Origin: Arthrobacter cupressi
Lineage (GTDB): Bacteria; Actinomycetota; Actinomycetes; Actinomycetales; Micrococcaceae
DNA: 64,000 nucleotides
Reading direction: 5' to 3'
Assembly (NCBI RefSeq): GCF_900099975.1
Contig: NZ_FNEI01000005.1
Span: 186,001 to 250,000 of the forward strand
Shown: positions 8,660 to 16,978 of the stretch, in pieces
How the letters are laid out: each line of letters opens with the position of its first letter
Position numbering within the stretch: the first letter of the stretch is position 1
The notes under the pieces: model-generated
What the model was told of the DNA's origin: nothing
The model's database searches: none
Seen by the model: only the letters and a program-made list of their open reading frames with translations
Translations under genes and position numbers: made by a program

Positions 8660-10453
8660 TCAGGACAGGACCGCCGCCTCGATTTCGGACAAGTCCGCGG
8701 TGCCGAGGTCGGCGGCTTCCCGGAGTTCGACGACGGTTCCGGGCATGTCGAGTGCGAGGACCTTGATCGTGTTGCGGCCGGCGCGGACCAGGGGTGCCGG
8801 GACGTACAGAGTGCGCTGCGGGCCTGCTTCCCAGTAGCGGCCGAGCAGGAAGCCGTTGATCCAGAGGAATCCCTTGCCCGAATCCGGGAGGGCAACATAG
8901 GTGTCGGCGGGTTCGGCGGCGTCGAAGTCCACACCGGGCAGCGGGTCCAGTTCCGCGGCACCCCATTCCGCCAGTGGGACCGGCGTCTGGGTCCAGTGGA
9001 AGGTGTAGCGCTGGTTGACCAGCACGCCGCCCAGGATTCCCTTGCCTTGCCCCGTGAGGGGGCCGTAGTTGATCCGTCCCAGGTTCTCCACCAGGATCTC
9101 CAGCCGCGCGGGCTGTCCGGTGCCGGTGACCGTAAGGCCTTCGGCGCCCGTGGCGTCGTCGAGGATGCCGGCCAGGACGCCGTCCACCCAGACGTGGGCC
9201 CGGTCGTGCACGCCGGTGATCTTCAACTTCGCCTCAGCAGGTGCGTCCGGGCGGCCGGGAAGCACTGCCTCGGCCGAGTACAGCACCAGGCCGGAGTCCA
9301 GGCCCAGGTCCTCGAAAGACAGCGGTTTGACGCTGCGCACGGGGGTCCCGGAACCGCGCAGAACGGCCCGGAGGTCCGGTGCGGGTCCCAGGGGCAGCGT
9401 GGCTGCAGGGAGCACGGGCACCTCGGCCAACAGATCCGGATCCAGCACCGGCGCGGCGGTCCCCTGGGCCCGGAAGAATTCGGCGCGCAGGGCATGGAAC
9501 TTCTCCGTCAGGGTGCCGTTTTCGGCGATCGGTGCGTCCGAGTCGTAGCTGGTGACGGTGGGCTGGAGTCGGGTGCCGTCGTGGTTGGCGCCGGAGCCGA
9601 GGCCGAAGTTACTGCCGCCGTGGGCCATGTAGATGCACACCGAACCGTCCAGGTCCAGGATCTTCCGGACTTCGGCAGCCGCCTCGGCCGCATCGCGCAC
9701 GTGGTGTTCCTCGCCCCAGTGGTCGAACCAGCCGCCCCAGAACTCGACGTTGAAGAAGGGCTCGCCGGGCCGTCGGCGCTGCCAGGTGGCCACGGCCTCG
9801 TCGCCCCGGCTGCCGAGCGTCGCCGTCGCCCAGGTGCCTTCCACGGCGCCGCCGTCGAGGAAGTAGTCCGTGCCGCCGTCGGCGGTGAACAGCAGTTCGC
9901 TGATGCCGCGCTGTTCGAGGGCGTCGCGGTTCCAGCGGATGTAGTCGTGGTCGTCGCCGTAGCTGCCGTATTCGTTTTCGATCTGCACGGCCACCACGGG
10001 TCCGCCGTTGCAGGCCTGCCGGGAAGCGATGATGGGCAGGAGCTGGTCGAACCACTCTTCGACGGCTGCGGTGAACACGGGGTCCAGGCAGCGCAGGCCG
10101 ATGCCCGGCGTGCCGGTGAGCCAGGCGGGGAAGCCGCCGTTGTCCCATTCGGCGCAGATGTACGGCCCGGGCCGTACGATGACGTCGAGCCCTTCTTCCG
10201 CGGCGAGGTCAATGAAGCGGCCCAGGTCCCGCCAGCCGGTGAAGTCCGGGGCCTGTCCGCGGTGCGGCTGGTGGAAGTTCCACGCGACGTAGGTGTCCAC
10301 GGTGTTGGCGCCCATGGCCCTGAGCTTACGGAGCCTGTCCCGCCAGTGGTCGGGGTGGACCCGGAAGTAGTGGATGGCTCCGGCAAGGATGCGATAGCGT
10401 TCCCCCGAGCGGTAAAGGACGGCGTCACGGTAGCTCAAAACGGCGTTGTTCAC
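8660..10453 (-). CDS. Beta-galactosidase, glycoside hydrolase family 35
   Basis: A 597-residue GH35 enzyme hydrolysing terminal beta-D-galactosides. The GH35 signature GGPVVAVQIENEYGSYG supplies the acid/base Glu (about residue 161) and NVEFWGGWFDHWG the nucleophile Glu (about 237). The N-terminal half is the TIM barrel and the rest beta-sandwich domains (a late FLWINGFLLGRYW segment is typical). No signal peptide is visible, so it is probably intracellular and acts on imported galactosides. The start is taken as GTG at 10453, with -10 TATTCT (10460-10465) ending 6 nt before it and no ribosome-binding site. An upstream in-frame ATG at 10471 lies inside that promoter. No sugar transporter is adjacent. 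Confidence 0.9.
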   Translation of the reverse strand: MNNAVLSYRDAVLYRSGERYRILAGAIHYFRVHPDHWRDRLRKLRAMGANTVDTYVAWNFHQPHRGQAPDFTGWRDLGRFIDLAAEEGLDVIVRPGPYICAEWDNGGFPAWLTGTPGIGLRCLDPVFTAAVEEWFDQLLPIIASRQACNGGPVVAVQIENEYGSYGDDHDYIRWNRDALEQRGISELLFTADGGTDYFLDGGAVEGTWATATLGSRGDEAVATWQRRRPGEPFFNVEFWGGWFDHWGEEHHVRDAAEAAAEVRKILDLDGSVCIYMAHGGSNFGLGSGANHDGTRLQPTVTSYDSDAPIAENGTLTEKFHALRAEFFRAQGTAAPVLDPDLLAEVPVLPAATLPLGPAPDLRAVLRGSGTPVRSVKPLSFEDLGLDSGLVLYSAEAVLPGRPDAPAEAKLKITGVHDRAHVWVDGVLAGILDDATGAEGLTVTGTGQPARLEILVENLGRINYGPLTGQGKGILGGVLVNQRYTFHWTQTPVPLAEWGAAELDPLPGVDFDAAEPADTYVALPDSGKGFLWINGFLLGRYWEAGPQRTLYVPAPLVRAGRNTIKVLALDMPGTVVELREAADLGTADLSEIEAAVLS

Positions 10454-10502
10454 GAAAACAGAATAGTACATTAATTAACAAATCAGCACATGGAGTTGTC
10501 TT

Positions 10503-11534
10503 GTGACCAACTTGGAAACGGCCCCGGCCCAAGAACTGTGTCCTGCCGGGCACCCCGGCCAGGGACCGTGCGTCCAGTTGTGGCCGGAGCGGGAAGTGCC
10601 GCTGGGCGGGGTCCGTGCCATGAATGTGTCGCGCACTCTTCCCCAGCGCGGCCTGCCGACCGTGGGCGCATGGTGTTTCCTGGACAGCTTCGGCCCGGAC
10701 CGGGTGGCCATGAGCGTGCTGCCGCACCCGCACATCGGACTCCAGACGGTCACCTGGCCGCTGGAGGGCGAAGTGCGGCACCGTGACAGCGTGGGCAGCG
10801 AGGTGGTGGTACGCCCGGGCCAGTTGAACATCATGACGGCGGGCCGCGGCATTTCGCACTCCGAGTTCGCGGTGCTGCCGGGGCCGGACGCCGACGGCGT
10901 AGTGGAGGTTCCGCTGTCCCGCGGGCTGCAGCTGTGGGTGGCGCTGCCGGACGCCGAACGGCACCGGGCGCCGTCGTTCGAACAGGTGGTGGACCTGCCC
11001 TCCATCAACGGGGACGGTTACACGGCCAGGGTGCTGGTGGGCGAATTCGCCGGGCAGCGCTCCCCCGCCACCATGTTCAGCCCGATCGTCGGCGCGGAAA
11101 TCAGCGCCGCGGGCGGGATCGGCTTTCCCCTGGATCCGGCGTTCGAGCACGCCATCCTGGTCCTGGATGGTTCGCTGACCGTGGACGGCCAGGAGATCGT
11201 TGCCGGGCCCCTGGCCTACCTGGGCTCCGGACGGGACTCGCTTGCAGCGACGGCCGCGCCGGACACCCGCTTCATGCTGCTCGGCGGTGAGCCCTTCGAA
11301 GAGGACATCCTCATGTGGTGGAACTTTGTGGGCCGCACCCACGAGGAAATCGAGGAAGCCCGCGAGGACTGGGAAGCGCAGGCCGGACTCGCCGACGCCG
11401 ATGCCCGGGCAGCACGCTTCGGCCTGGTTGAGGGGCACGGGCCCGACGCCGGCGCCGAGGCCGGGCGCATCCCGGCCCCGCCGTTGCCGGGCGTGCGGCT
11501 CAAGCCGCGCACCCGCGGCGGGAAGCCGGAATAG
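10503..11534 (+). CDS. Pirin family protein
   Basis: A 343-residue bicupin. The N-terminal cupin carries the pirin metal-site segment HPHIGLQTVTW with HRDS, and the conserved GRGISHSE follows. The C-terminal pirin domain contains GGEPFEEDILMWWNFVGRTHEEI, a recognisable family motif. Pirins are cytoplasmic iron-binding proteins; some are quercetin dioxygenases and others act as redox-dependent regulators, and sequence does not decide here. The GTG start is shared by a 49-bp divergent gap with the beta-galactosidase gene, so the two promoters must overlap. The C-terminal 50 residues are low-complexity and Pro/Arg-rich. Confidence 0.88.
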   Translation: MTNLETAPAQELCPAGHPGQGPCVQLWPEREVPLGGVRAMNVSRTLPQRGLPTVGAWCFLDSFGPDRVAMSVLPHPHIGLQTVTWPLEGEVRHRDSVGSEVVVRPGQLNIMTAGRGISHSEFAVLPGPDADGVVEVPLSRGLQLWVALPDAERHRAPSFEQVVDLPSINGDGYTARVLVGEFAGQRSPATMFSPIVGAEISAAGGIGFPLDPAFEHAILVLDGSLTVDGQEIVAGPLAYLGSGRDSLAATAAPDTRFMLLGGEPFEEDILMWWNFVGRTHEEIEEAREDWEAQAGLADADARAARFGLVEGHGPDAGAEAGRIPAPPLPGVRLKPRTRGGKPE

Positions 11535-11549
11535 GGACGCCGCAGGAAG

Positions 11550-12485
11550 TCAGCCGCGTTCGGCGATGATCTGCGGCACCCCGAACACGGGGTCCTGGTC
11601 CAGCACGCGCACGTCCGTCACGCCGTGGGCCGCGAGGCCGGCACGGAAGGCGGACTGCAGCGCGGCCACGTTCATGCCCAGCCCGCTGCCCAGGATGGCC
11701 GGCCCCGGAATTCCCAGCTGCCGCAGCACCTGAGCCGCGAGCTCGGCCAGGTCCCGGCCCGCCTGGTCCAGGAGTTGCTTGCTTACCTCCAGGCCCGCGT
11801 CAGCGGTCTGCACCACGACGGCGGCCCGCTGCGCCCAGTAGCGGCGACCGGTGTCCGTGGAGTGGAAGAGGGCGATGAGCTTGTTGGGGTCGTCCAGCCC
11901 ACAGGATTCCAGCAGGGCAAGGGTGAGGGCGTCGGGTTCCAGGCCTTTGTTCATCCGGCGCAGGCTGTGGCGGACGGCTTCGCGCCCCAGCCAGTAGCCG
12001 CTCCCTTCGTCGCCCAGCAGATATCCCCAGCCGCCGGCGCGGGCTTCCTGCCCGGCTGCGTTCTTCCCCCAGGCCGCGGAGCCGGTGCCTGCAATGACGG
12101 CGACGCCGGTGCTCGTCCGCCCGGCGGCGAGCAGCAGGCGGGAGTCGTGGACCACCGAGACCGCGGCGCCCGGCACGTGCGGTTCGATAAGCGCGGCGAG
12201 CGCGCGGGCGTCGTCGTCGGTGTCAATGCCGCCGGCGCCGGCAAGCACTGTGTCCACCCGTCCGCCGCCGATCCTGCCGAACAGTTCGGCCAGGTTGGCG
12301 GACGCGGTCTCACGGCTGACGTTCTGCACATTGGCGCTGCCGACGGATTCGTCGCGGACTACTACCCCGTCTTCGAAGCGGACGCCGCGCGTCTTGGTGC
12401 CGCCGATGTCCAGGCCGATGACCACGCCGGGAATAGCCGGCAGTACGGCGCCGGAGCCTGACGGAGACTTCTCAGGATTTTCCAC
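11550..12485 (-). CDS. BadF/NagK-type kinase (N-acetylglucosamine kinase-like)
   Basis: An ASKHA-fold sugar kinase of about 311 residues. The N-terminal phosphate-1 motif reads GLDIGGTKTRGV, an internal GTGSAAWG is the phosphate-2 region, and GGWGYLLGDEGSGYWLG is diagnostic of the BadF/BadG and N-acetylglucosamine kinase group. Expected activity is ATP-dependent phosphorylation of GlcNAc or a related amino sugar; the exact sugar is not provable. Start: GTG at 12485, because -10 TAGGCT (12492-12497) lies 6 nt upstream; another in-frame GTG at 12489-12491 abuts the -10 box and is unlikely to be transcribed. It converges on the pirin gene. No transporter or nag gene is adjacent. Confidence 0.8.
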   Translation of the reverse strand: MENPEKSPSGSGAVLPAIPGVVIGLDIGGTKTRGVRFEDGVVVRDESVGSANVQNVSRETASANLAELFGRIGGGRVDTVLAGAGGIDTDDDARALAALIEPHVPGAAVSVVHDSRLLLAAGRTSTGVAVIAGTGSAAWGKNAAGQEARAGGWGYLLGDEGSGYWLGREAVRHSLRRMNKGLEPDALTLALLESCGLDDPNKLIALFHSTDTGRRYWAQRAAVVVQTADAGLEVSKQLLDQAGRDLAELAAQVLRQLGIPGPAILGSGLGMNVAALQSAFRAGLAAHGVTDVRVLDQDPVFGVPQIIAERG

Positions 12486-12539
12486 CTGCACAGCCTAGCG
12501 CGAGGAGCCCGGCGGAATGCCTGTGACGCAGCGGGGCCT

Positions 12540-13532
12540 TCAGCCCCGGCCCTTGATGAAACCGGCGAGCAACTCGGGCCCCTCGGCGAGGACCATTTCA
12601 CGGAAGAGCCGGACCGGTTCGGCTTCGGCGCCCTGCCCACCGCTGCCTTTCCCGGCGCCCCTCCGCTCGCGCCAGGCAATGCCGATCTCCCGGTAGGCCA
12701 GCCGGGACTGGATGGCCACTTCCACCCACCCCAGCCCGGCCCCCTGGGGACCGTGGATTCCGGGCCCCAGTCCGCCCGGCGGGAGGATGCTGTAGCCCAG
12801 ACCTGCGGACACCAGCCCGCGGGCGGTGTGGGTGTCCTGGCTTTCAAACGCGGTGCGGGGCCGGATGCCGGCGTCCCGGAAGATCGCATCCGTCAGGGAG
12901 CGCAGCCCGTATCCGGACCCCATCGCGACAAACGGCTCGTGCTTGAGCTCCTCAAGACGGAGTCGCTTCCGGCCGGCCGCAGGGTGCTGGTGGTGCAGGA
13001 CCAACCGCAGCGGCTCGCGGTAGAGCGTTGCGGACGCGAGCTCCCGGCCGGGCGTGGCGACCGGCGCGGTCAACGCAATGTCGGCGTCGCCCGCCGCGAG
13101 TTCATCGAGGCAGGCTGCCCGGGCGCCCTGGCTCAGCTCAAAGGCGGTGAGCGGATGGCGTTCCCGGAATGCACCGATCAGCACGGGCAGGGTGGCCTCG
13201 CCGAAGGTGTGCTGGAAGCTCACCGCGATCCGGCCACGAACCGCGTCCTGTTCCTGCCGCACCAGGTCCAGGCCCCGGCGGAACTCGGCGAGCGCTGCGT
13301 CCACATGGGGCAGCAGCATCCGCGCGGCGGCGCTGAGCCGCACCCCGCGGCCGTCCCGGACCAACAGTTCGGCCCCGACGACGGCGCCCGCCCGGGCGAG
13401 CGCCCGGCTCACCGTCGACTGCGGCACCCCGAGGAGTTCGGCCGTCGCGGTGACGTGTTCGGTCCGCGCGAGCTCGGAGAGGATGGGCAGAAGGGGCAAC
13501 AGTTGGACGAGCTGCTTGTGATCCGGATCCAC
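12540..13532 (-). CDS. LysR-family transcriptional regulator
   Basis: A 330-residue LysR-type regulator. The N-terminal winged helix-turn-helix reads LPILSELARTEHVTATAELLGVPQSTVSRALARAG, followed by the periplasmic-binding-protein-like effector domain (residues about 95-290). It starts at GTG with GGAGGG about 6 nt upstream. It is divergent from the MFS gene across an 89-bp AT-rich gap, so it very likely controls that transporter and itself, the standard LysR arrangement. The inducer is unknown. A Gly/Ala/Arg-rich stretch near residue 270 is unusual but may simply be a loop. Confidence 0.88.
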   Translation of the reverse strand: MDPDHKQLVQLLPLLPILSELARTEHVTATAELLGVPQSTVSRALARAGAVVGAELLVRDGRGVRLSAAARMLLPHVDAALAEFRRGLDLVRQEQDAVRGRIAVSFQHTFGEATLPVLIGAFRERHPLTAFELSQGARAACLDELAAGDADIALTAPVATPGRELASATLYREPLRLVLHHQHPAAGRKRLRLEELKHEPFVAMGSGYGLRSLTDAIFRDAGIRPRTAFESQDTHTARGLVSAGLGYSILPPGGLGPGIHGPQGAGLGWVEVAIQSRLAYREIGIAWRERRGAGKGSGGQGAEAEPVRLFREMVLAEGPELLAGFIKGRG

Positions 13533-13621
13533 GCGACACCCTCCACCGATGCGAATTTGCTATGGAAATTATCTCATTCATGCATTGGATACATCACTCA
13601 CCGGCGGCATACCGTGGCAGG

Positions 13622-14863
13622 GTGATGACGCAAACGGCCCCGGACGCCACCGACGGACACCCCAAGGGCTCCCCCGGCTACCGGAGGATCCTCGCCGGAC
13701 TGGCGATGGCCGGCGTCGCGACCTTCGCCCAGCTTTACTCCACCCAGGCGGTCCTGCCGCTGATGTCGAAGGAACTCGGCATCACCGCCGCGGACGCCGC
13801 GCTGAGCGTTTCCCTTGCCACGGCCGGCCTCGCAGCCTCGGTGCTGCCGTGGTCCTTCGTCGCCGACCGCATCGGACGGGTCCGCGCCATGGCGGTCGCT
13901 ATCGGAGCGGCGACGGTCCTCGGCCTGCTGGTTCCGTTCGCTTCGGGGCTTCCCGTGCTGCTCGGACTGCGGGCGCTGGAGGGCGTGGCCCTCGGCGGCA
14001 TTCCGGCGGTGGCCATCGCCTACCTCAACGAGGAAATCGGCAAGGCCCATGCGTCGCTCGCGGCCGGCAGCTACGTGGCCGGTACCACGCTGGGCGGACT
14101 GGCGGGCCGACTCCTGGCGGGCCCCCTCGGTGAGGTCTGGGGCTGGCGGGCAGGCACGCTCGCAGTGTCGGTTCTGGCCGCGGCATCCGCCGCCATGTTC
14201 CTGCTGCTGGTCCCAAAACCCCGCCGCTTCGCCCCCGCACCCGCCCAGGGACTGGGCGGGGCCGCCCGGATCCTGCTGGGCCACCTTCGCAACCCGCGCC
14301 TCCTGGCCATCTACCTGCAGGCGTTCGTGCTGATGGGCGGCTTCGTGGCTGTCTACAACTACCTGGGCTTCCGGCTGCATGCGGAACCGTTCGCCCTTCC
14401 GGCCTCGGTGGTCAGCCTGCTCTTCCTGGCCTATCTCTCGGGCACCGTGAGTTCCCGCTGGGGTGCTGCCCTGTCCCTGCGTTTCAGCCGGCGCAATGTG
14501 CTCCTGGCCGGGATCGGCTGCATGGCCGCGGGCATGGTCCTGACCCTGTGGGATTTCCTGCCCGCGGTGCTCGCGGGCCTGCTGCTCTTCACCGCCGGAT
14601 TCTTCGCAGCCCACAGCATCGGGGCCGGGTGGAGCGGCACCATCCCGGCCGGCGCCAGGGCACAGGCCGCCTCGCTGTACAACCTCTTCTACTACCTGGG
14701 GTCGAGCGTCCTTGGCTGGCTGGGCGGGCTCCTCTTCCAGTCCGCGGGGTGGCCCGCCCTCGCCTGGGGCGTGATCGCCCTGGCGTGCACGACGGCGGCG
14801 GTCACCGCCGTCGTGCACCCTGCGGCCAGGCCCGTGCCCGCCGTCGTCGTTTCCGCTTCCTGA
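13622..14863 (+). CDS. MFS efflux transporter
   Basis: A 413-residue, 12-TM major facilitator of the YnfM/arabinose-efflux type. The family's loop 2-3 motif is seen as VADRIGRVRAMA, and TM1 begins LAGLAMAGVATFAQLYSTQAVLPLM. The substrate is unknown; these proteins usually export drugs or small metabolites. Start: GTG at 13622 (GTG-ATG), with -10 TACCGT (13610-13615) 6 nt upstream; ATG at 13625 is the next codon. Control by the divergent LysR protein is inferred from position. The gene ends 15 bp from the convergent PLP enzyme gene. Confidence 0.88.
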   Translation: MMTQTAPDATDGHPKGSPGYRRILAGLAMAGVATFAQLYSTQAVLPLMSKELGITAADAALSVSLATAGLAASVLPWSFVADRIGRVRAMAVAIGAATVLGLLVPFASGLPVLLGLRALEGVALGGIPAVAIAYLNEEIGKAHASLAAGSYVAGTTLGGLAGRLLAGPLGEVWGWRAGTLAVSVLAAASAAMFLLLVPKPRRFAPAPAQGLGGAARILLGHLRNPRLLAIYLQAFVLMGGFVAVYNYLGFRLHAEPFALPASVVSLLFLAYLSGTVSSRWGAALSLRFSRRNVLLAGIGCMAAGMVLTLWDFLPAVLAGLLLFTAGFFAAHSIGAGWSGTIPAGARAQAASLYNLFYYLGSSVLGWLGGLLFQSAGWPALAWGVIALACTTAAVTAVVHPAARPVPAVVVSAS

Positions 14864-14878
14864 ATCAGTCCCGCCCTG

Positions 14879-16042
14879 TCAGCGGGTCGTTTCGATGGCG
14901 TGCACCAGGTCCGCGATGAGGTCGGCCGGGTCTTCCAGGCCGACCGAGAGCCGGAGCATCCGCGCGTGCGGCTTCGCCTCGGGGGCCACGGGGCGGTGCG
15001 TGAGGCCGGCCGGGTGCTGGATCAGGGTGTCGATCCCGCCCAGGGACACCGCGTGGGTCATCAGCCGGACGGCCCCAGGGATCCGCTCGGCGTGCTCCGC
15101 GGAATTTACCTCGAAGGCGAGCAGCGAGCCCGGGCCGGACATCTGGCTGCCCACCAGGCCGAGCGGATCGCATTCCGGCAGCCCGGGGTAATGGACCTTG
15201 CCGACGAGTTCGTGGCCGGCGAGCGCCGAGGCGACCTTGTGGGCGTGGTCCTGCTGGGCCCGGACCCGCACGGGCAGCGTTGCCAGGCCGCGGTGCAGCA
15301 GGTACGCCGGCCACGGGGTGAGGATGCCGCCGGTGACCGCGCGCACCCTGCGCAGCCGCGCTGCCCATTCGGCATCCGTCGCCACCACGCCGCCCATGGC
15401 GTCTCCGTGCCCGCCAAGGAACTTCGTGGCGCTGTGCAGGACCATCGCCGCCCCGTGTTTGAGCGGCTGCTGGAGCACAGGGGTGGCGAAGGTATTGTCG
15501 ACCAGCACGGGAACCCCGCCGGCGTCGGCGGCGAGCTTCTTCAGGTCCACGAGCTGGAGGTTGGGGTTCGCCGGCGTCTCCACCATCACCAGCGCCGTGT
15601 CCGGGCGGATGACGCCGCGGACCTCTTCGGGCCGGGCGAAGGTGGCCTCGGTGCCAAGCAGCCCGCTCGCCAGCACGTGGTCGGTGCCGCCGTACAAGGG
15701 ACGGACCGCCACGACATGCCTCCGGCCCTCGGCCGCCGCGGCGAGCAGGACAGCGCTGAGGGCAGCCATTCCGGTGGCGAAGGCGACCGCTTCCTGAGCC
15801 GATTCGAGCGCAGCGACCCCTTGTTCAAAACGGGCCACGGTGGGGTTCCACAGGCGCTGGTAGACGGTGCTGTCACCCTCCCTGTGGGCCCCGCCGCCGG
15901 CCATTTGTTCGTAGGCAAGGCCACCGTCATGCACCGACGGGAGCGGCGCGGTGGTAGAAAGGTCGATGGGTACCGCGTGTACGCCTTGTCCGGTGAGTCC
16001 TGAGCGGCCGGCGTGGACGGCGAGGGTGTCGATCGTGGTCAC
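14879..16042 (-). CDS. Trans-sulfuration PLP enzyme (cystathionine gamma-synthase/lyase family)
   Basis: A 387-residue Cys/Met-metabolism PLP enzyme. The cofactor lysine lies in SATKFLGGHGD; the PLP-phosphate region is EAVAFATGMAALSAV, and YQRLWNPTV is the substrate loop. Members are cystathionine gamma-synthase, gamma- or beta-lyase, or methionine gamma-lyase. I cannot choose from residues alone, though the divergent Lrp regulator suggests a catabolic lyase. Start: GTG at 16042 with AAGGAG 4 nt upstream, preferred over ATG at 16066, which lacks a ribosome-binding site and falls inside the palindromic operator. That choice shortens the protein by 8 residues and removes sequence unlike the family. 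Confidence 0.87.
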   Translation of the reverse strand: MTTIDTLAVHAGRSGLTGQGVHAVPIDLSTTAPLPSVHDGGLAYEQMAGGGAHREGDSTVYQRLWNPTVARFEQGVAALESAQEAVAFATGMAALSAVLLAAAAEGRRHVVAVRPLYGGTDHVLASGLLGTEATFARPEEVRGVIRPDTALVMVETPANPNLQLVDLKKLAADAGGVPVLVDNTFATPVLQQPLKHGAAMVLHSATKFLGGHGDAMGGVVATDAEWAARLRRVRAVTGGILTPWPAYLLHRGLATLPVRVRAQQDHAHKVASALAGHELVGKVHYPGLPECDPLGLVGSQMSGPGSLLAFEVNSAEHAERIPGAVRLMTHAVSLGGIDTLIQHPAGLTHRPVAPEAKPHARMLRLSVGLEDPADLIADLVHAIETTR

Positions 16043-16052
16043 TGTGCTCCTT

Positions 16053-16095
16053 GAATTATTCGCCATTGAATGGCGCCAGTATTGGCCAATAATTC
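16053..16095. promoter_or_regulatory. Nested palindromes between PLP enzyme and Lrp genes
   Basis: Three inverted repeats lie within 43 bp. The outer arms are GAATTATT (16053-16060) and AATAATTC (16088-16095). Inside are CGCCATT-G-AATGGCG (16061-16075) and the perfect palindrome ATTGGCCAAT (16081-16090), which overlaps the right outer arm. The region separates two divergent genes, the upstream one encoding an Lrp-family protein, so it is the obvious operator. Binding is inferred. Confidence 0.7.
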
Positions 16096-16173
16096 GGAAG
16101 TTCACAAGGTAGATGAATGGATTGCCGCGAAAATGCCGGATATGATGAACTCATTGCATCTCCAGGAGGATCC

Positions 16174-16677
16174 GTGAGTACAACCCCGAAGAATGTTCGG
16201 CCCCTCGGCGTCAGCGAACCGCTGGACGCCATCGACGAGCGGATCCTGGCCGCCCTGGTGGAGGATGCACGGATCTCCAACAAGCAGCTCGCCGAACTCG
16301 TGGGCATCGCCCCGTCCACGGCGTTGATGCGCACCCGCGCGCTCTCCGAACGCGGCATCATCGAAGGCTTCGAAGCCGTGCTGAGCCTGCCGGCGATCGG
16401 GCGGTCGGTCCAGGCGCTGATCGCCGTGCGGCTGCGTGCGCACGACCGCGACCAGATCGACCGCTTCACCTCCCGGGTGCCCGCGCTGCCCGCGGTCATC
16501 TCCACCTTCCATACCTCGGGCTCGGTGGACTACCTGCTGCACATCGCCGTCGCGAACACCGACGAGCTGCGCGACTGGGTGCTGGACAACCTCGCCACCG
16601 ATCCCGTCGTAGGACACACCGAGACCACGCTGGTCTTCGAGCACATCCAGGGCAACCACGGGCCGCTGCCGGCCTAG
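16174..16677 (+). CDS. Lrp/AsnC-family regulator
   Basis: A 167-residue feast/famine regulator. The helix-turn-helix is at residues about 18-70 (LDAIDERILAALVEDARISNKQLAELVGIAPSTALMRTRALSERG) and the RAM ligand-binding domain follows (VRLRAHDR, with VDYLLHIAV). Start: GTG at 16174, because CAGGAGGA sits 5 nt upstream; the longer open frame from 16117 has no such site. It is divergent from the PLP enzyme gene, so it likely senses a sulfur amino acid and controls that gene. Effector and sign of control are unknown. Confidence 0.9.
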   Translation: MSTTPKNVRPLGVSEPLDAIDERILAALVEDARISNKQLAELVGIAPSTALMRTRALSERGIIEGFEAVLSLPAIGRSVQALIAVRLRAHDRDQIDRFTSRVPALPAVISTFHTSGSVDYLLHIAVANTDELRDWVLDNLATDPVVGHTETTLVFEHIQGNHGPLPA

Positions 16678-16693
16678 CGGCTCCCCGGAACGG

Positions 16694-16765
16694 TCCTCAG
16701 GAGCGGAACTGTCCTCAGGAGCGGGGCAGTCCTCAGGAGCGGAGCAGTCCTCAGGAGCGGGGCTC
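16694..16765. repeat. Four 18-bp tandem repeats
   Basis: The unit TCCTCAGGAGCGG plus five variable bases begins at 16694, 16712, 16730 and 16748. It fills the gap between two converging genes and supplies the stop codon of the 75-residue protein gene. Each unit has a TCCT/AGGA mini-palindrome. Unit length is a multiple of three, but I found no gene using it in frame. Confidence 0.85.
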
Positions 16766-16978
16766 CAGCCCGGAGTGTGCGGCCCCGAGGGCGTTGGCAC
16801 GCAATTCGCCGAGCCGCTCCCGGCGCGCGATGGCTGCGATGCGCTGCGTGCGCCCGCCTGCCGGGATGAAGCGGCGGTTTTCGGACCAGGACAGCAGCCT
16901 GGCACCAATCCCGGCCGCCGCTGATTCGATGATGGACGGCTGGCGGTAGACGCCGCATGAAGCGGTGGCTGAGCTCAT
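16751..16978 (-). CDS. Small conserved-type hypothetical protein
   Basis: A 75-residue basic protein without membrane segments or Cys pairs. Its middle (QPSIIESAAAGIGARLLSWSENRRFIPAGGRTQRI) looks like structured sequence and the Arg/Ala-rich end may be helical. The ATG overlaps the stop of the ArsR-type regulator gene (ATGA), so the two are cotranscribed and probably coupled. The stop codon falls inside the first of four 18-bp repeats, so repeat changes would alter the protein's end. Function is unknown; the coupling suggests a role tied to the regulator. Confidence 0.65.
   Translation of the reverse strand: MSSATASCGVYRQPSIIESAAAGIGARLLSWSENRRFIPAGGRTQRIAAIARRERLGELRANALGAAHSGLEPRS

Noticed and set aside
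16102..16908. Frame containing PAPEDC repeats
   Set aside because: The repeats are a by-product of the 18-bp DNA units; the frame overlaps the Lrp gene antisense.
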